Shown: positions 50,473 to 61,049, counted from the stretch's first letter. The stretch: 64,000 bases of DNA from Bog-159 sp049511415 (GCA_049511415.1 JBEKYC010000019.1:34367-98366); one strand, 5' to 3'. Program-made: numbers and translations. Notes: a model not told the origin generated them from the sequence alone.

Positions 50473-51993
50473 TTAGCGCACCGGGAATGTGAGCGAGCCA
50501 ACCTTATTGGTGGTCAGGTCCAATACGATCACGCGCACCAACTTCACCGCATCGTTGAGCGGGTGATCCTGCGCAATGGGGATGCCTTCCTTCATGACCT
50601 TGTCATGCTGTTCCTTGGTCAGATCCAGGCTGAGGGGCGACACAGCCGGATCGCCCAACGGTCCGGATGCGCCGCGGTCGGAAACGAAAAACACCAATCC
50701 GCCGGCAAATTTTCCGCCCTGTTCGCTAAGCAGGATGTCGGCGGGATCGATGCGAACGTCCATATGAACGCCTGACGCGGCGGGGTTCAGCTTTACGTTC
50801 AGTCCGATATCGGCGAAGTCGGCCGGGCTTTGATAAGCGGCCATCACCGCGGCGCGTTGCAGATCCTGGGCCGAGCGCGTTTCCGCAATAGCGTAGTAGC
50901 GTTCCTTGCTGATCAGCCGGATTCCCTTGCGTTCGCAGGTGATGTGGATTGTGTGAAACTTGTTGTCCCAGTTATCCGCGGGGGGAGCGTAGGCGATTTC
51001 GTACATATTGCCCGTATTACCGATCACCTGCTGCACTACCGCCGGCATCTCCTGTTTGAAATAGGCGCGTCCGCCGGTCAATAAACCCAACTGCTCCAGA
51101 TCGCGGGTCGGATCGGAGCCGGCGGCGCCTGTGGGCCGCGCGTTCTGGTCGCCATAGACATCGTTGGCGCCGGCTTTGGCGTGCATGTCGCCGGAGGAAT
51201 TGAACTGGCCCTGGTACATCATCACGCCGGAAACCAGATCGCGGCTATTCGCCACCGGATCCACGGCCACATCGGCGTGCGCCAGCGTCACCGCCAGATG
51301 CGGCACATACAGGGCGCAATCCACCCAGTCGCCATTGCAGGGCAGCTTGGTGTTATAGACATTCTGAACACCGCTCGTGATCCAGAGAATGTCCTTGCGG
51401 CCGGGCAAAGTGGACAGCGTGGTGGCGAGCACTTCGAGTTGGTGGAAGGTCTTTTTCACCTGGTCTTCCTGGCCCAGGTGCGCGGGCCGCGCATGGCTAT
51501 AGGCCTTCATGGCCTTGTCGAGCGGGTCGGCGACTTGCTGCGGCCAGTTGTGATCATCGGCGGCGGGCGGACCGGCGGGATGGATGGGCACCAATTCGCC
51601 CTCCAGGTTCAGCAGGTAGAAATACACGCCATCGCCGGATTCGAGTTTGGGGAGCGACTTATCCAGTGCGTGCCAGGTCTCCAAACGGTCGGGCTGGGTT
51701 TCGTTCATCAGATCGAAGAGGATGGCGACGGCGTGCGGCGCCGCGCCGCCCGGACGATTGGAAAATTCGAGTTTGCCTGGAGCGGCGGGCTTCTCCGTGT
51801 GCGGCCCGCGGAAGAAGACGATGTTCTGCGGCTTGCCTTGGTCCGTTATTTTGAAGTCGGCGCTGGTCAGGTCGGTGACCGGCTGGCCGGCCGCATCGAG
51901 CGCCATCGCGTAGAGGTACATCAGGGACGGCGCCGGGGTCTGTGCCAGAAGCCCGGAGGCCGCCAGGGTGAGGGTGCAAATCAATTTGGTCAT
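50473..51993 (-). CDS. VWFA-related acidobacterial secreted protein, copy 2
   Basis: 506 residues. ATG 51993 begins a signal peptide (MTKLICTLTLAASGLLAQ), so I reject the longer open frame that runs antisense to pcm. Domain order equals copy 1: LDAAGQPVTDLTSADFKITDQGKPQ, HAVAILFDLMNETQ, LPGRKDILWITSGVQ, LEQLGLLTGGRAYF, YEIAYAPPADNWDNKFHTIHITCERKG. Copy 2 has an extra insert (MYQGQFNSSGDMHAKAG...). The stop is 12 bases before copy 1's start, so the two form one operon. Confidence 0.88.
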   Translation of the reverse strand: MTKLICTLTLAASGLLAQTPAPSLMYLYAMALDAAGQPVTDLTSADFKITDQGKPQNIVFFRGPHTEKPAAPGKLEFSNRPGGAAPHAVAILFDLMNETQPDRLETWHALDKSLPKLESGDGVYFYLLNLEGELVPIHPAGPPAADDHNWPQQVADPLDKAMKAYSHARPAHLGQEDQVKKTFHQLEVLATTLSTLPGRKDILWITSGVQNVYNTKLPCNGDWVDCALYVPHLAVTLAHADVAVDPVANSRDLVSGVMMYQGQFNSSGDMHAKAGANDVYGDQNARPTGAAGSDPTRDLEQLGLLTGGRAYFKQEMPAVVQQVIGNTGNMYEIAYAPPADNWDNKFHTIHITCERKGIRLISKERYYAIAETRSAQDLQRAAVMAAYQSPADFADIGLNVKLNPAASGVHMDVRIDPADILLSEQGGKFAGGLVFFVSDRGASGPLGDPAVSPLSLDLTKEQHDKVMKEGIPIAQDHPLNDAVKLVRVIVLDLTTNKVGSLTFPVR

Positions 51994-52040
51994 ACAGAAG
52001 ACACAGTTTATCGCACCTGATGGGCCGAAATTGGACCTGC

Positions 52041-52685
52041 TCATCGCCAACCGCGATCGCCGCGCAGCGGCACGAAGCGGCAGAATGTAGCCACGCGCTC
52101 GTGGATGACCCCGCCGGATTTCGCGATTACGCGCAATTCCTGATCCGGCGGACCGCCCACCGGTATTACCAGACGGCCGTGATCGGCAAGCTGATCCAGT
52201 AACGCATCCGGAATCTGGGGAGCGGCGGCGGGCACGGAGATGCCCTCGTATGGCGCGGCTTCGGGCCAGCCTTGCGAGCCATCGCTGCAAATTACGGTGA
52301 TGTTTCCGGCCAGGCCCGTCCGCTGCAAATTCTGCTGAGCTTCACGGGCCAGTCCGGGGATCAGTTCGATCGAGATGACGCGGGCCGCCAAAGCCCCCAG
52401 CACCGCGGCGTGATATCCGCAGCCGCCGCCCACTTCCAGGACGGTCTCGGCGCCGCGCAACTCCAGCAGTTCGGCCATGAGGGCAATCATGTACGGCTGC
52501 GAAATGCTTTGCCCGTATCCGATGGGCAGGGCATCATCCCGATAGCTGCAGACGCGGATGTCGGCGGGCACGAACTCCTCGCGAGGAATGGTAGCCATGG
52601 CGTCCAGCACGCGCTGGTCGCGGATGCCGCGCTGGCGCAACTGCTCCACCAGACGGCGGCGCTCGGATGGCCAATTGGGAATCAT
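52041..52685 (-). CDS. pcm: Protein-L-isoaspartate O-methyltransferase
   Basis: 214 residues from ATG 52685. It repairs isoaspartyl residues using SAM. Family motifs are REEFVPADIRVCSYRDDALPIGYGQSISQPYMIALMAELLEL, the SAM loop TVLEVGGGCGYHAAVLGALAARVISIEL and the C-terminal LVIPVGGPPDQELRVI. The loop Gly-Gly-Cys is slightly atypical (usually G-T/S-G-S-G-Y). It is divergent from the isocitrate dehydrogenase, only 27 bases apart, so the promoters overlap. Confidence 0.92.
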   Translation of the reverse strand: MIPNWPSERRRLVEQLRQRGIRDQRVLDAMATIPREEFVPADIRVCSYRDDALPIGYGQSISQPYMIALMAELLELRGAETVLEVGGGCGYHAAVLGALAARVISIELIPGLAREAQQNLQRTGLAGNITVICSDGSQGWPEAAPYEGISVPAAAPQIPDALLDQLADHGRLVIPVGGPPDQELRVIAKSGGVIHERVATFCRFVPLRGDRGWR

Positions 52686-52712
52686 ATAGGCCCCGTCGTT
52701 ATAATAGCGGTA

Positions 52713-53716
<1,004 letters not shown>

Positions 53717-53720
<4 letters not shown>

Positions 53721-54355
53721 TCCACCAAACCGTTGCGCACGGCGAACCGCACCAGTTCGTTCACGCTGTGCAGATTCAGCTTCTCCATGATGCGGCCGCG
53801 GTGCGCGTCCACGGTGTAGACGCTGAGGTTCAATATGGTAGCGATTTCCTTGTTGGTCTTGCCCTCCGCGATCATCTGCAACACCTCGCGCTCGCGGCTG
53901 GTGAGCAGATCGATGGGATTCGTCACATGGCGGCGGTAATCGTTGAGCACCGCATCGGAAACGCCGGGGCTCAAATAGCCTTCGCCGCGGGCCACCGCGC
54001 GCACCGCGGCCAGCAAATCGCTGGCGATGGAGTCCTTCAGTAAATAGCCGCGCGCGCCGGCACGCAGGATCTCGCGCACATAAACGGAGTCCTTGTGCAT
54101 GCTGAGCGCCAGCACGCGCGTGCGCGGCGACAGGTCCGCCAGGCGGCGGGTGGCTTCGATGCCGTTCAACTCCGGCATGGCCACGTCCATCACCACCAGG
54201 TCGGGCTGCAGTTGGCCGGCCAGATCGAGGGCTTCGCGGCCATTGCCGGCCTCGCCTACGATTTCCATATCGGCCTGCGCGGCCAGGATCATTTTGAATC
54301 CCTGCCGCACCACGGCATGATCGTCAGCCAGCAGAATGCGGATCTTGTCTCTCAT
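53717..54355 (-). CDS. NarL/LuxR-type response regulator
   Basis: 212 residues. Receiver (ILLADDHAVV, phosphoacceptor in LVVMDVAMPELNG, ALSMHKD, GYLLKDSIASDLL) and LuxR helix-turn-helix (LTSREREVLQMIAEGKTNKEIATILNLSVYTVDAHRGRIMEKL). The ATG 54355 lies within the 3' end of the sensor kinase gene (32-base overlap), so the pair is coupled. An upstream in-frame start at 54394 is less likely. Partner of the kinase directly upstream. Confidence 0.92.
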
Positions 54356-55679
54356 CGGTTGCACCACGCGCGGGCACGCGGACCTCGATCGCAACGCCCG
54401 CGCCGGGTTGGGAATCGACGGTCAGATCGCCGCCCACACTGCGCGCACGCGCTCGCATTCCGATCATACCCATGCCACCCGCCGCCGCGCCAGGGCCCGG
54501 CAGACCGCTCCCGTCATCGCGAATGGAAAGGCACACCTGGCCGCCGCGGGTATCGAGCGTGACGACGGCCGTATGCGCCCCGGAATGCCGCGCCACGTTG
54601 GTGAGCGCCTCCTGCGCCAGGCGAAACAGGTGCGTCTCAGTTTCGTCGGGCAGTCGTCCCGAGAAGGTGGATCTAAACTCCGTCTGAATTCCGGTGCGAT
54701 GCGCGAAGCCTTCGCAAAGCCAGCGCAGGCCCGCTTCCAGGCCGAAGTCGTCCAGGATCGTGGGGCGCAGCAATTGCGACATCTGCCGCACGTTGCCGAT
54801 GGATTCGTCCACCAGGCGCACGCAGTCCTCAATGCGCGCGGCGGGCGAACCTTCCAGGCGCAGCGCCGAGAGGTTGGCCTTGATCGCGGTGAGCGACTGC
54901 CCCAGTTCGTCGTGCAGTTCGTGGGAAAACCGGCGCGCGGTGCTCTCCTGATCTTCCAGCATATGCCAGGAGACGCGGCCCAATTCGCTCTCCTGCCATT
55001 CCATGCGGTGCAGCAATTGGGCGGTCAAGCGCACGGTGAACGCAGAACAGACCAACGCGAGAGAGAAAAAGGCCACCAGGAATGCAGCCGACTGTTTGAC
55101 CAGCCGCTCGGAGCGCTGGTCGATTTGATTCTGAGCGGCGACCGCCCGCCGGTAGTTCGCCTCGATCAGCTTGGCGACCACCGAGATGAAAGCTTCGTGG
55201 TCGCGAAACAGGGCCTGGGACGAGAATGTCTCAGGTTCGTCCACGCTCAACAGCCGCCGCGCCTCGCCCGAGAAGGCCGCGGAAGTTTGCCGGAGTTGGT
55301 CGAAGAGCCGCCGCTGCGGCGTCTGTTCGCCCTCCGCCACCAGGCGGTCGATATTCTGATCCGCGGCGGCCAACTGGGCGAGAATTTGCCCGGAATCGAG
55401 TGAGTCCGGGTCGCGCGACAAAGTGGAAAACACCTCGGTCAGACTGGCCTGCTGGCGATGCACCTCTTCCAGCAGCCGGTTGGTAGCCTGCTGTTCGCCG
55501 ACCAGATGAGCCGCGCTCTCCCGGATGCTCTGGATATTGCCGACGCCGATAAAGGCCCCGGCCAGCATCAAGAGGATCACCAGGGCGAAGCCGGCCATCA
55601 GCAGGCGGAGCAGATTACGGCGCGCCGGTGAATGTTCCTTCACAATCCCCCAAGTCCATGATGGCGCGATGGCGGGCAA
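54324..55679 (-). CDS. Sensor histidine kinase (HisKA_3 class)
   Basis: 451 residues. Transmembrane helix 1 (LLMAGFALVILLMLAGAFIGV), a ~170-residue helical extracytoplasmic domain resembling a four-helix CHASE3/methyl-accepting sensor bundle, helix 2 (AAFLVAFFSLALVCSAFTV), then phosphoacceptor FSHELHDELGQSLTAIKANL and ATPase domain LAQEALTNVARHSGA, DDGSGLP, GMIGMRARARSVGG. The C-terminal tail after GTEVRV-type end is short. It phosphorylates the overlapping response regulator. Confidence 0.9.
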   Translation of the reverse strand: MPAIAPSWTWGIVKEHSPARRNLLRLLMAGFALVILLMLAGAFIGVGNIQSIRESAAHLVGEQQATNRLLEEVHRQQASLTEVFSTLSRDPDSLDSGQILAQLAAADQNIDRLVAEGEQTPQRRLFDQLRQTSAAFSGEARRLLSVDEPETFSSQALFRDHEAFISVVAKLIEANYRRAVAAQNQIDQRSERLVKQSAAFLVAFFSLALVCSAFTVRLTAQLLHRMEWQESELGRVSWHMLEDQESTARRFSHELHDELGQSLTAIKANLSALRLEGSPAARIEDCVRLVDESIGNVRQMSQLLRPTILDDFGLEAGLRWLCEGFAHRTGIQTEFRSTFSGRLPDETETHLFRLAQEALTNVARHSGAHTAVVTLDTRGGQVCLSIRDDGSGLPGPGAAAGGMGMIGMRARARSVGGDLTVDSQPGAGVAIEVRVPARGATDERQDPHSAG

Positions 55680-55847
55680 GCCGGATATCCCCTATCGGGG
55701 CTAATAACGGCTACGGATGTGGGCTACGTTTCGGCGCGGATGGCCTGTGCTTTAGTCGTCGCGTTAGCCTGTCGAGTCTATCGTATTGTTTTGCCCATTG
55801 CCGGAAGATGGAGTTGACGGGAAAAGATCCCGCAAGGAGAAACGAAA

Positions 55848-56045
55848 ATGAAAAAGACCTTACTCGCGATTACTTTGGCCGCTGCCACGCTGCCTCTGAC
55901 CTTTGCCGCGCAAACCCCCGCGCCGGCCACCCAACCGGATCAGAAGAGCACGGCGACCACCAAGAAGACCACCAAGTCCGCCAAGCACAGCAGCAAGAAG
56001 ACTTCGGCCACCAAGAGCACCACCAGCCCCGCACCCAAGAACTAG
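55848..56045 (+). CDS. Small secreted Lys/Thr-rich protein
   Basis: 65 residues. A signal peptide (LLAITLAAATLPLTFAA) is followed by a ~45-residue mature part made almost entirely of Lys, Thr, Ser, Ala and Pro (KKTTKSAKHSSKKTSATKS). AAGGAG with good spacing precedes the ATG at 55848. It is disordered and strongly basic; it may bind polyanionic surface polymers or nucleic acids, which is conjecture. Confidence 0.7.
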   Translation: MKKTLLAITLAAATLPLTFAAQTPAPATQPDQKSTATTKKTTKSAKHSSKKTSATKSTTSPAPKN

Positions 56046-56157
56046 TAGCGCCTGCCAAACGTGGGCAGGCGTCTACCTGCCCACGTGTAAGCCATCCCGC
56101 AACATCGATCGTTTTCAATGGTTCCGCAGGTAGCCGGCCGGGTTGTGCCATTCTAAG

Positions 56158-57405
56158 ATGGTGCATTTCGGCGGCCTCTGGCGCAACTCGGATTTCCTGA
56201 AGTTGTGGGCCGGTCACACCATTTCTCAGATTGGATCGTGGATCACATTGGTGGGGCTGCCGTTGACGGCTGCCATTCTGCTGAAAGCTACGCCGATGCA
56301 GATGGGCATCTTGAGCGGCGCCAGCGCGGCGGCCGTCCTGGTCTTCGGATTGTTTGCCGGCGTGTGGGCCGATCGTTTGCGCCGCCGTCCTATTCTGATC
56401 TGGGCGGACCTGGGACGCGCGGCCGTGCTGGCCACCATTCCCATCGCCGCGGCGCTTCATCGCCTGAGCATGGGCCACCTGGTGGCGGCGGCGGCCGTAA
56501 CGGGCGTGTTCACCGTTTTCTTCGATGTGAGCTACCAGGCCTATCTGCCGTCGCTGGTGAGCGCGGAAAGAATATTGGAAGGCAACAGTAAGATGGCGCT
56601 TTCCGCATCGCTGGCCGGAGTCGTAGGACCGGGACTCACGGGCGTGCTGATCCAAACCATCACGGCGCCGGTAGCCATTTTGTTCGATGCGGTTTCATTC
56701 GTCGTGTCCGCGCTATCGGTCGGTCTGATCCGCAAGCCCGAGCCGGCGCCCCGGCCCGCCGCGTCGCCACATATCGGACGGGAGATTCAGGAGGGTCTGC
56801 GCGCTTGCTGGCGGGAGCCGGTTCTGCGCGCCATTCTGTTGCGGACGGCAACGGGGTCCGTGTTCCTCGGTTTCGCGAGCAGCCTATACGTGCTCTTCGC
56901 GGTGCGAGAACTTAAGCTGAGCGCCTTGCTGCTGAGCGCGGTCATCGCGGTGGGCGGCGCCAGCGACACCTTCGGCGCGCTGATCGCCCAGCGGGCCGTG
57001 CGGCGTCTGGGCGTGGGGAATGCCCTGATCGGCGCGGCGCTGGTCACGGGTGTCGCCTCACTGCTGCCCCCGCTGGCGCGCGGGCCGGTCTGGACGTGTG
57101 CCGCGATCCTGGCGCTGGCGCAACTCGGCGACATGGCCTGGTCGATTTACAGTATCAGCGAACTGAGCGTGCGCCAGGCGATCGCACCGAAGCATGTTTT
57201 GGGTCGCGTGAATTCCGCGATGCATCTGACTTTCCGCGGCGTCCTGCCCTTGGGAGCGTTGGCCGGCGGCGCGCTGGCCGAGTACGTGGGGCTGCGCCCC
57301 GCCTTGCTGGCAGGCGCGGCGGGATTCCTGCTTTCGAACTTGTGGCTGATCTTCTCGCCGGTGCGCCACTTGCGCGAACTTCCGGCGCCGGCGCCGGTAA
57401 GTTAG
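56158..57405 (+). CDS. MFS transporter, exporter type
   Basis: 415 residues from ATG 56158; a TTG at 56143 is an alternative. About 12 hydrophobic segments. The start (FGGLWRNSDFLKLWAGHTISQIGSWITLVGLPL) and the loop GVWADRLRRRPILIWADLGRA are typical of the EntS/MFS_3 (enterobactin exporter-like) group, as is SVYSISELSVRQAIAPKHVLGRVNSAMH-like cytoplasmic loop near the C-terminus. Probably exports a small metabolite in the inner membrane. The next gene starts 10 bases downstream. Confidence 0.88.
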   Translation: MVHFGGLWRNSDFLKLWAGHTISQIGSWITLVGLPLTAAILLKATPMQMGILSGASAAAVLVFGLFAGVWADRLRRRPILIWADLGRAAVLATIPIAAALHRLSMGHLVAAAAVTGVFTVFFDVSYQAYLPSLVSAERILEGNSKMALSASLAGVVGPGLTGVLIQTITAPVAILFDAVSFVVSALSVGLIRKPEPAPRPAASPHIGREIQEGLRACWREPVLRAILLRTATGSVFLGFASSLYVLFAVRELKLSALLLSAVIAVGGASDTFGALIAQRAVRRLGVGNALIGAALVTGVASLLPPLARGPVWTCAAILALAQLGDMAWSIYSISELSVRQAIAPKHVLGRVNSAMHLTFRGVLPLGALAGGALAEYVGLRPALLAGAAGFLLSNLWLIFSPVRHLRELPAPAPVS

Positions 57406-57415
57406 CATCGGGTGT

Positions 57416-59155
57416 ATGCTTCTGGTGCGCCGCTATGCCTGGCGCGTCCTGCCGTTACTGCTGTTGCTGGCCTTCTATTGGCCGGGCCTGACCAACTGGT
57501 TTTATCAGGACGATTTCGGCTGGCTGAATCTGCGGCACGATGTACAATCGCTGCGCGATCTGGGGCCCGCGCTGTTCGCGCCCAAAGCGCACGGCAACAT
57601 CCGGCCCCTGGGCGAGAACGCCTACTTTCTGGTGCTGTCGTCGCTGTTCGGCGTGGATGCGCTGCCCTTCCGCATCTGCGCGTTTGGTTTTCAAATGGCC
57701 AGCCTGCTGCTGCTGGGCAGCATCGTGGCGCGGCTCACCAAATCGCGCGCGGCCGGGTTCTGCGCCCAGATATTGTGGATGGCCGACTCCGGGCTGGCCG
57801 CGGCTATGTGCTGGACGTCCATCTTCAACCAGATCCTGAGCGGATTCTTCTTCTTACTGGCGTTCTGGTTTTTCCTGCGGCACATCGAAAGCGGCGCGGC
57901 ACGGGACGCCGCCGGTCACTGGGCGGCATTTGTATTGGGTCTGGGCGCGCTGGAGATCAACGTGGTGTATCCGGCGATTGCGGCGGCGTACGCGCTGCTA
58001 TTCGCGCGCGCGCATTTGAAGAAGGCACTGCCGACGTTCGCGGTCTCCGCGCTGGCGATCGGCGCGCACTTCCACTTCGCGCCGGCGCCCGGCGCTGGCG
58101 TCTATGCCTTGCACTGGGACGGCGGAATTTTCGGCACTTTGTGGACGTATTGGATGTGGGCCTTGGGTCCCTCGCGTTCGATAGCATGGCTGCTCACCGG
58201 CGCAGTCCTGGCACTGCTGGTGTGGTGCACGGTGAAGAGGCAATGGCTCGGCATCTTTGGGATCGCATGGTTTGCGATCACCATCGGCCCGTATCTGCAG
58301 CTCAGCGAGCACAAGATGGATTATTACCTGACGGTGCCGGCGATCGGCATCGCCATATTGGGGGGTTGGGCCATGGCGCGCGTCTGGCGGCCGGCGCTGA
58401 TAGGCGCGGCGATCTATCTGACGGCGTGCGTGCCGCATGCCTGGTCGATCGTGCAGTGGAATCACGCGCGCGGCACACGCGTGGAAGACATGGTCTTAGG
58501 CGTGGCGCAGATCCACGAGGCGCAGCCTGGCCAATACATTTTGCTCGATGGTGTCGATTCGGACCTATTCTGGTCGGGCATCGCGGACCTGCCGTTCCGC
58601 GCCATGGAGATCCCGCATGTGTACCTGTCGCCGGGGTCGGAAGCGCGCATCCAGGCGCCGGCCGATCTGGTCGTCAAATACGTTCTGCCGGAGGCGCCGG
58701 CGTGGCGTGCGCTGCAGGATGGCCGCTTGGCGGTGTACCAGGCCGGCGACGGCGCCCTGCGTAACGTCACCTCCCGCTACCGTACGATGGCCGGCGCTGT
58801 TTGGAAACCGGAGACGCCCCGCTTCATCAACCTCGGCGACGATGCTTTCGCGGCGTATCTGGGCGCGGGATGGGAGCCGTGCGCGCAGGGATACCGGTGG
58901 CTGCGCGGCACCGGCACGGTAAGGATCGGCGGCGCGCGCCAAGCCGGCGAGCGCCTGCATGTCGGTATATTTCGCACCACCCCGTTTCAGCTTCTGGTGC
59001 GCTTCAATGGCGTGCCGGTGACCGCGGAGATCTCGCACCGGGGCGGCGAGTTGACCGAGTTGGTATTCCCCGCCGGCGCCGGGCCGGAGATCCAGGTGAC
59101 ATTGGAGAATTTGGAAAGCGAACCGCTGCGCTTCGGCTACCTGGAAGTAAATTAG
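57416..59155 (+). CDS. Polytopic membrane protein, probable GT-C-like glycosyltransferase
   Basis: 579 residues. About 10 hydrophobic segments cover residues 5-360, starting LPLLLLLAFYWPGL, with an early acidic pair in the first loop (NWFYQDDFGWLNL), the DD motif typical of GT-C enzymes that use lipid-linked sugar donors. A soluble C-terminal ~200 residues follow (VEDMVLGVAQIHEAQPGQYILLDGVDSDLF...), ending with a beta-rich domain. It likely glycosylates an envelope component, possibly with the upstream exporter, but the link is only positional. Confidence 0.72.
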   Translation: MLLVRRYAWRVLPLLLLLAFYWPGLTNWFYQDDFGWLNLRHDVQSLRDLGPALFAPKAHGNIRPLGENAYFLVLSSLFGVDALPFRICAFGFQMASLLLLGSIVARLTKSRAAGFCAQILWMADSGLAAAMCWTSIFNQILSGFFFLLAFWFFLRHIESGAARDAAGHWAAFVLGLGALEINVVYPAIAAAYALLFARAHLKKALPTFAVSALAIGAHFHFAPAPGAGVYALHWDGGIFGTLWTYWMWALGPSRSIAWLLTGAVLALLVWCTVKRQWLGIFGIAWFAITIGPYLQLSEHKMDYYLTVPAIGIAILGGWAMARVWRPALIGAAIYLTACVPHAWSIVQWNHARGTRVEDMVLGVAQIHEAQPGQYILLDGVDSDLFWSGIADLPFRAMEIPHVYLSPGSEARIQAPADLVVKYVLPEAPAWRALQDGRLAVYQAGDGALRNVTSRYRTMAGAVWKPETPRFINLGDDAFAAYLGAGWEPCAQGYRWLRGTGTVRIGGARQAGERLHVGIFRTTPFQLLVRFNGVPVTAEISHRGGELTELVFPAGAGPEIQVTLENLESEPLRFGYLEVN

Positions 59156-59601
59156 CTTGCCCCGTAATCGGGCCGGTGGACGAAGCGTTCCATAAAACGC
59201 TCGGGCGCGCTCAGCGGAGTGAATCCGTACCCGGCGTAGAGACCTTGGGCGTCCTTGGTGGCCAGTATCCAGCGGCGGAGCGACGGCAGGCGTGGATGGC
59301 CGGTGACGACCCCGATGAGCCACTTGCCAAGACCCTGTCCCTGAAACTCCGGCAGCACGAACACATCCGCCAGCCAGGCAAAGGTGGCATAGTCCGTTAC
59401 CACGCGCGCGAATCCGATCTGCGCGCCGCCGCGGTACATGCCGAACGCCAGCGAGTTATCTATGGACCGCTGAACTATGTCGCGCGGCCGCCCTGCCGCC
59501 CAGTAAGATACGGTGCTCAAATATTGGTGGATCAATGCCACGTCCAGGCGCGCCGGGTCGGTGCTGATGGTGTACTCGCCTTGCCGCCATTCTTCCGTCA
59601 T
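59152..59601 (-). CDS. GNAT-family N-acetyltransferase
   Basis: 149 residues with the acetyl-CoA loop FVLPEFQGQGLGKWLIGVV, preceded by IGFARVVTDYATFAWLADV and ending with QGLYAGYGFTPLSAPERFMER. The style fits the small acetyltransferases that act on amino acids or small amines. It overlaps the convergent membrane protein by four bases and is divergent from the ArsA-like gene 44 bases away. Confidence 0.88.
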   Translation of the reverse strand: MTEEWRQGEYTISTDPARLDVALIHQYLSTVSYWAAGRPRDIVQRSIDNSLAFGMYRGGAQIGFARVVTDYATFAWLADVFVLPEFQGQGLGKWLIGVVTGHPRLPSLRRWILATKDAQGLYAGYGFTPLSAPERFMERFVHRPDYGAS

Positions 59602-59645
59602 GCAGACAGGATACGACGCGGCGGGCGTGATGAGACAATGGTGAT

Positions 59646-60833
59646 ATGCGGATTCTGCTGTTCAGCGGCAAGGGAGGCGTGGGCAAGACCAGCCTGGCCG
59701 CCGCGACCGGCGTGCAACTGGCGCGCCTGGGTTATCGCACGCTGGTGATGAGCGTCGACCCGGCGCACAGCCTGGCCGATTCCTTCGATCTGGAAACCAG
59801 CCTGTTCCACGAGAAAACCGGCGATCCGTACCCGATCAGCGACAAGCTGGCGATTCACGAAGTGAATATCCAGAAGGAGATCAAGCGGCACTGGCGCGAG
59901 ATCTCCGCGTACGTGATTTCGGTGCTGCGCACCACCGGCATCAGCGACGTGGAAGCCGAGGAGTTGGCCATCCTGCCGGGCATGGAAGAACTCAGCGCCA
60001 TGATGTGGGTGAACCAGTTCCGGCGCGAGCAACGCTACGACGTCATTGTGCTCGATTGCGCGCCCACGGCCGAATCCATGCGCTTCGTCAGTATGCCAAC
60101 CACTCTCGACTGGTACATGAAGCACATCTTTCCGTTCCAGCGCACCGTGCTGAAAGCGGTGCGGCCGCTCGCCAACCGGGTATCGCCGGTGGAACTGCCC
60201 ACCGACAGTTACTTCGCCAATATCCAGGATCTGTTCGGAAAGCTGGACGGCATCGACGAACTGCTGGAGGATCCGCGCCTGACCAGCGTGCGCCTGGTGA
60301 CCAATCCGGAGAAGATGGTGCTGCGCGAGACGCAACGCGCGTTCGTGTACTTCTCGCTGCACGGCTTGACGGTGGATAGCGTGATCGTGAACCGCGTGCT
60401 GCCGGAGACCGTCACCGACGCTTTTTTTTCGGAATGGCGCGAATCGCAGCAGCGCATCCTGCAGGAGATCGACGCGTATTTTTCGCCGGTGCCGGTGAAG
60501 CGCGTGCCGCTGTTCACGCACGAAGTGCTGGGCGCCGAGCGGTTGAACGAACTGGCGACGTCGCTTTATGGCGACAACGAGGACCCTTCCGCCGTCACGC
60601 GCACGGAAGCGCCCTACACTTTCGCCAAGCGCGACGAGCATTACGAAGTGCGCCTGATGCTGCCGTTCGCGATCAAGGGCGAGGTGGGGCTGTTCAAGAA
60701 GGGCGACGAACTGGTGGTGCAGATCGGGACGCTGCGCCGGCACATCGGCCTGCCGACTTCGATGGCGGCCCTTTCGCCGGCGCGCGCAAAGTTGGAGAAT
60801 AAAGTATTGACCGTGGAGATGAGGGAGACTTAA
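59646..60833 (+). CDS. ArsA/Get3-family ATPase
   Basis: 395 residues. The deviant P-loop is GKGGVGKTS near residue 9, followed by LVMSVDPAHSLADSFD, switch-like VIVLDCAPTAESMRF and LTSVRLVTNPEKMVLRETQRAFVYFSLHG, which are classic Get3/ArsA patterns. The C-terminal ~80 residues (YEVRLMLPFAIKGEVGLFKKGDELVVQIGTLRRHIGLPTSM) are the ArsA/HSP20-like domain found in bacterial members. These likely handle tail-anchored or hydrophobic cargo rather than arsenite; no ars genes are near. The small gene downstream is three bases away. Confidence 0.88.
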   Translation: MRILLFSGKGGVGKTSLAAATGVQLARLGYRTLVMSVDPAHSLADSFDLETSLFHEKTGDPYPISDKLAIHEVNIQKEIKRHWREISAYVISVLRTTGISDVEAEELAILPGMEELSAMMWVNQFRREQRYDVIVLDCAPTAESMRFVSMPTTLDWYMKHIFPFQRTVLKAVRPLANRVSPVELPTDSYFANIQDLFGKLDGIDELLEDPRLTSVRLVTNPEKMVLRETQRAFVYFSLHGLTVDSVIVNRVLPETVTDAFFSEWRESQQRILQEIDAYFSPVPVKRVPLFTHEVLGAERLNELATSLYGDNEDPSAVTRTEAPYTFAKRDEHYEVRLMLPFAIKGEVGLFKKGDELVVQIGTLRRHIGLPTSMAALSPARAKLENKVLTVEMRET

Positions 60834-60835
60834 CT

Positions 60836-61048
60836 ATGGGAAACGAAACGAAAGCCGCCGATGCTCCGGGTTGCTTTTATTGTTTGAACGTGAAGCCGTT
60901 CGTCCGGCACGTGTGGTCGGAAGCGACGAAGGATCATTTCCGCAATTCGCGGGTGGAGTTTTTGAAGGGCCTGCGCAGCATCATCGACGAGCGAATTAGT
61001 CACATGGCGCAGCATGAGGCCAAGGGCACGCGGGTTACGGTGGAGTAG
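60836..61048 (+). CDS. Small CxxC protein, partner of the ArsA-like ATPase
   Basis: 70 residues. PGCFYCLNVKPFVRHVWSEATKDHFRNSRVEFLKGLRSIIDERISHM contains a CxxC pair, so it may bind zinc or sit in a redox couple, and the rest is amphipathic helix. It starts three bases after the ATPase gene and is surely translated with it. Unrecognised beyond this; the tight spacing suggests a functional partner. Confidence 0.75.
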   Translation: MGNETKAADAPGCFYCLNVKPFVRHVWSEATKDHFRNSRVEFLKGLRSIIDERISHMAQHEAKGTRVTVE

Positions 61049-61049
61049 G

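Noticed and set aside
50473..52290. 605-residue version of the second VWFA protein
   Set aside because: The extra N-terminal part is antisense to pcm and arginine-rich; a proper signal peptide begins at ATG 51993.
59646..60833. Arsenite-export function for the ArsA-like ATPase
   Set aside because: No arsB, arsD or arsR is nearby, and the single-domain Get3-like layout differs from duplicated ArsA pumps.
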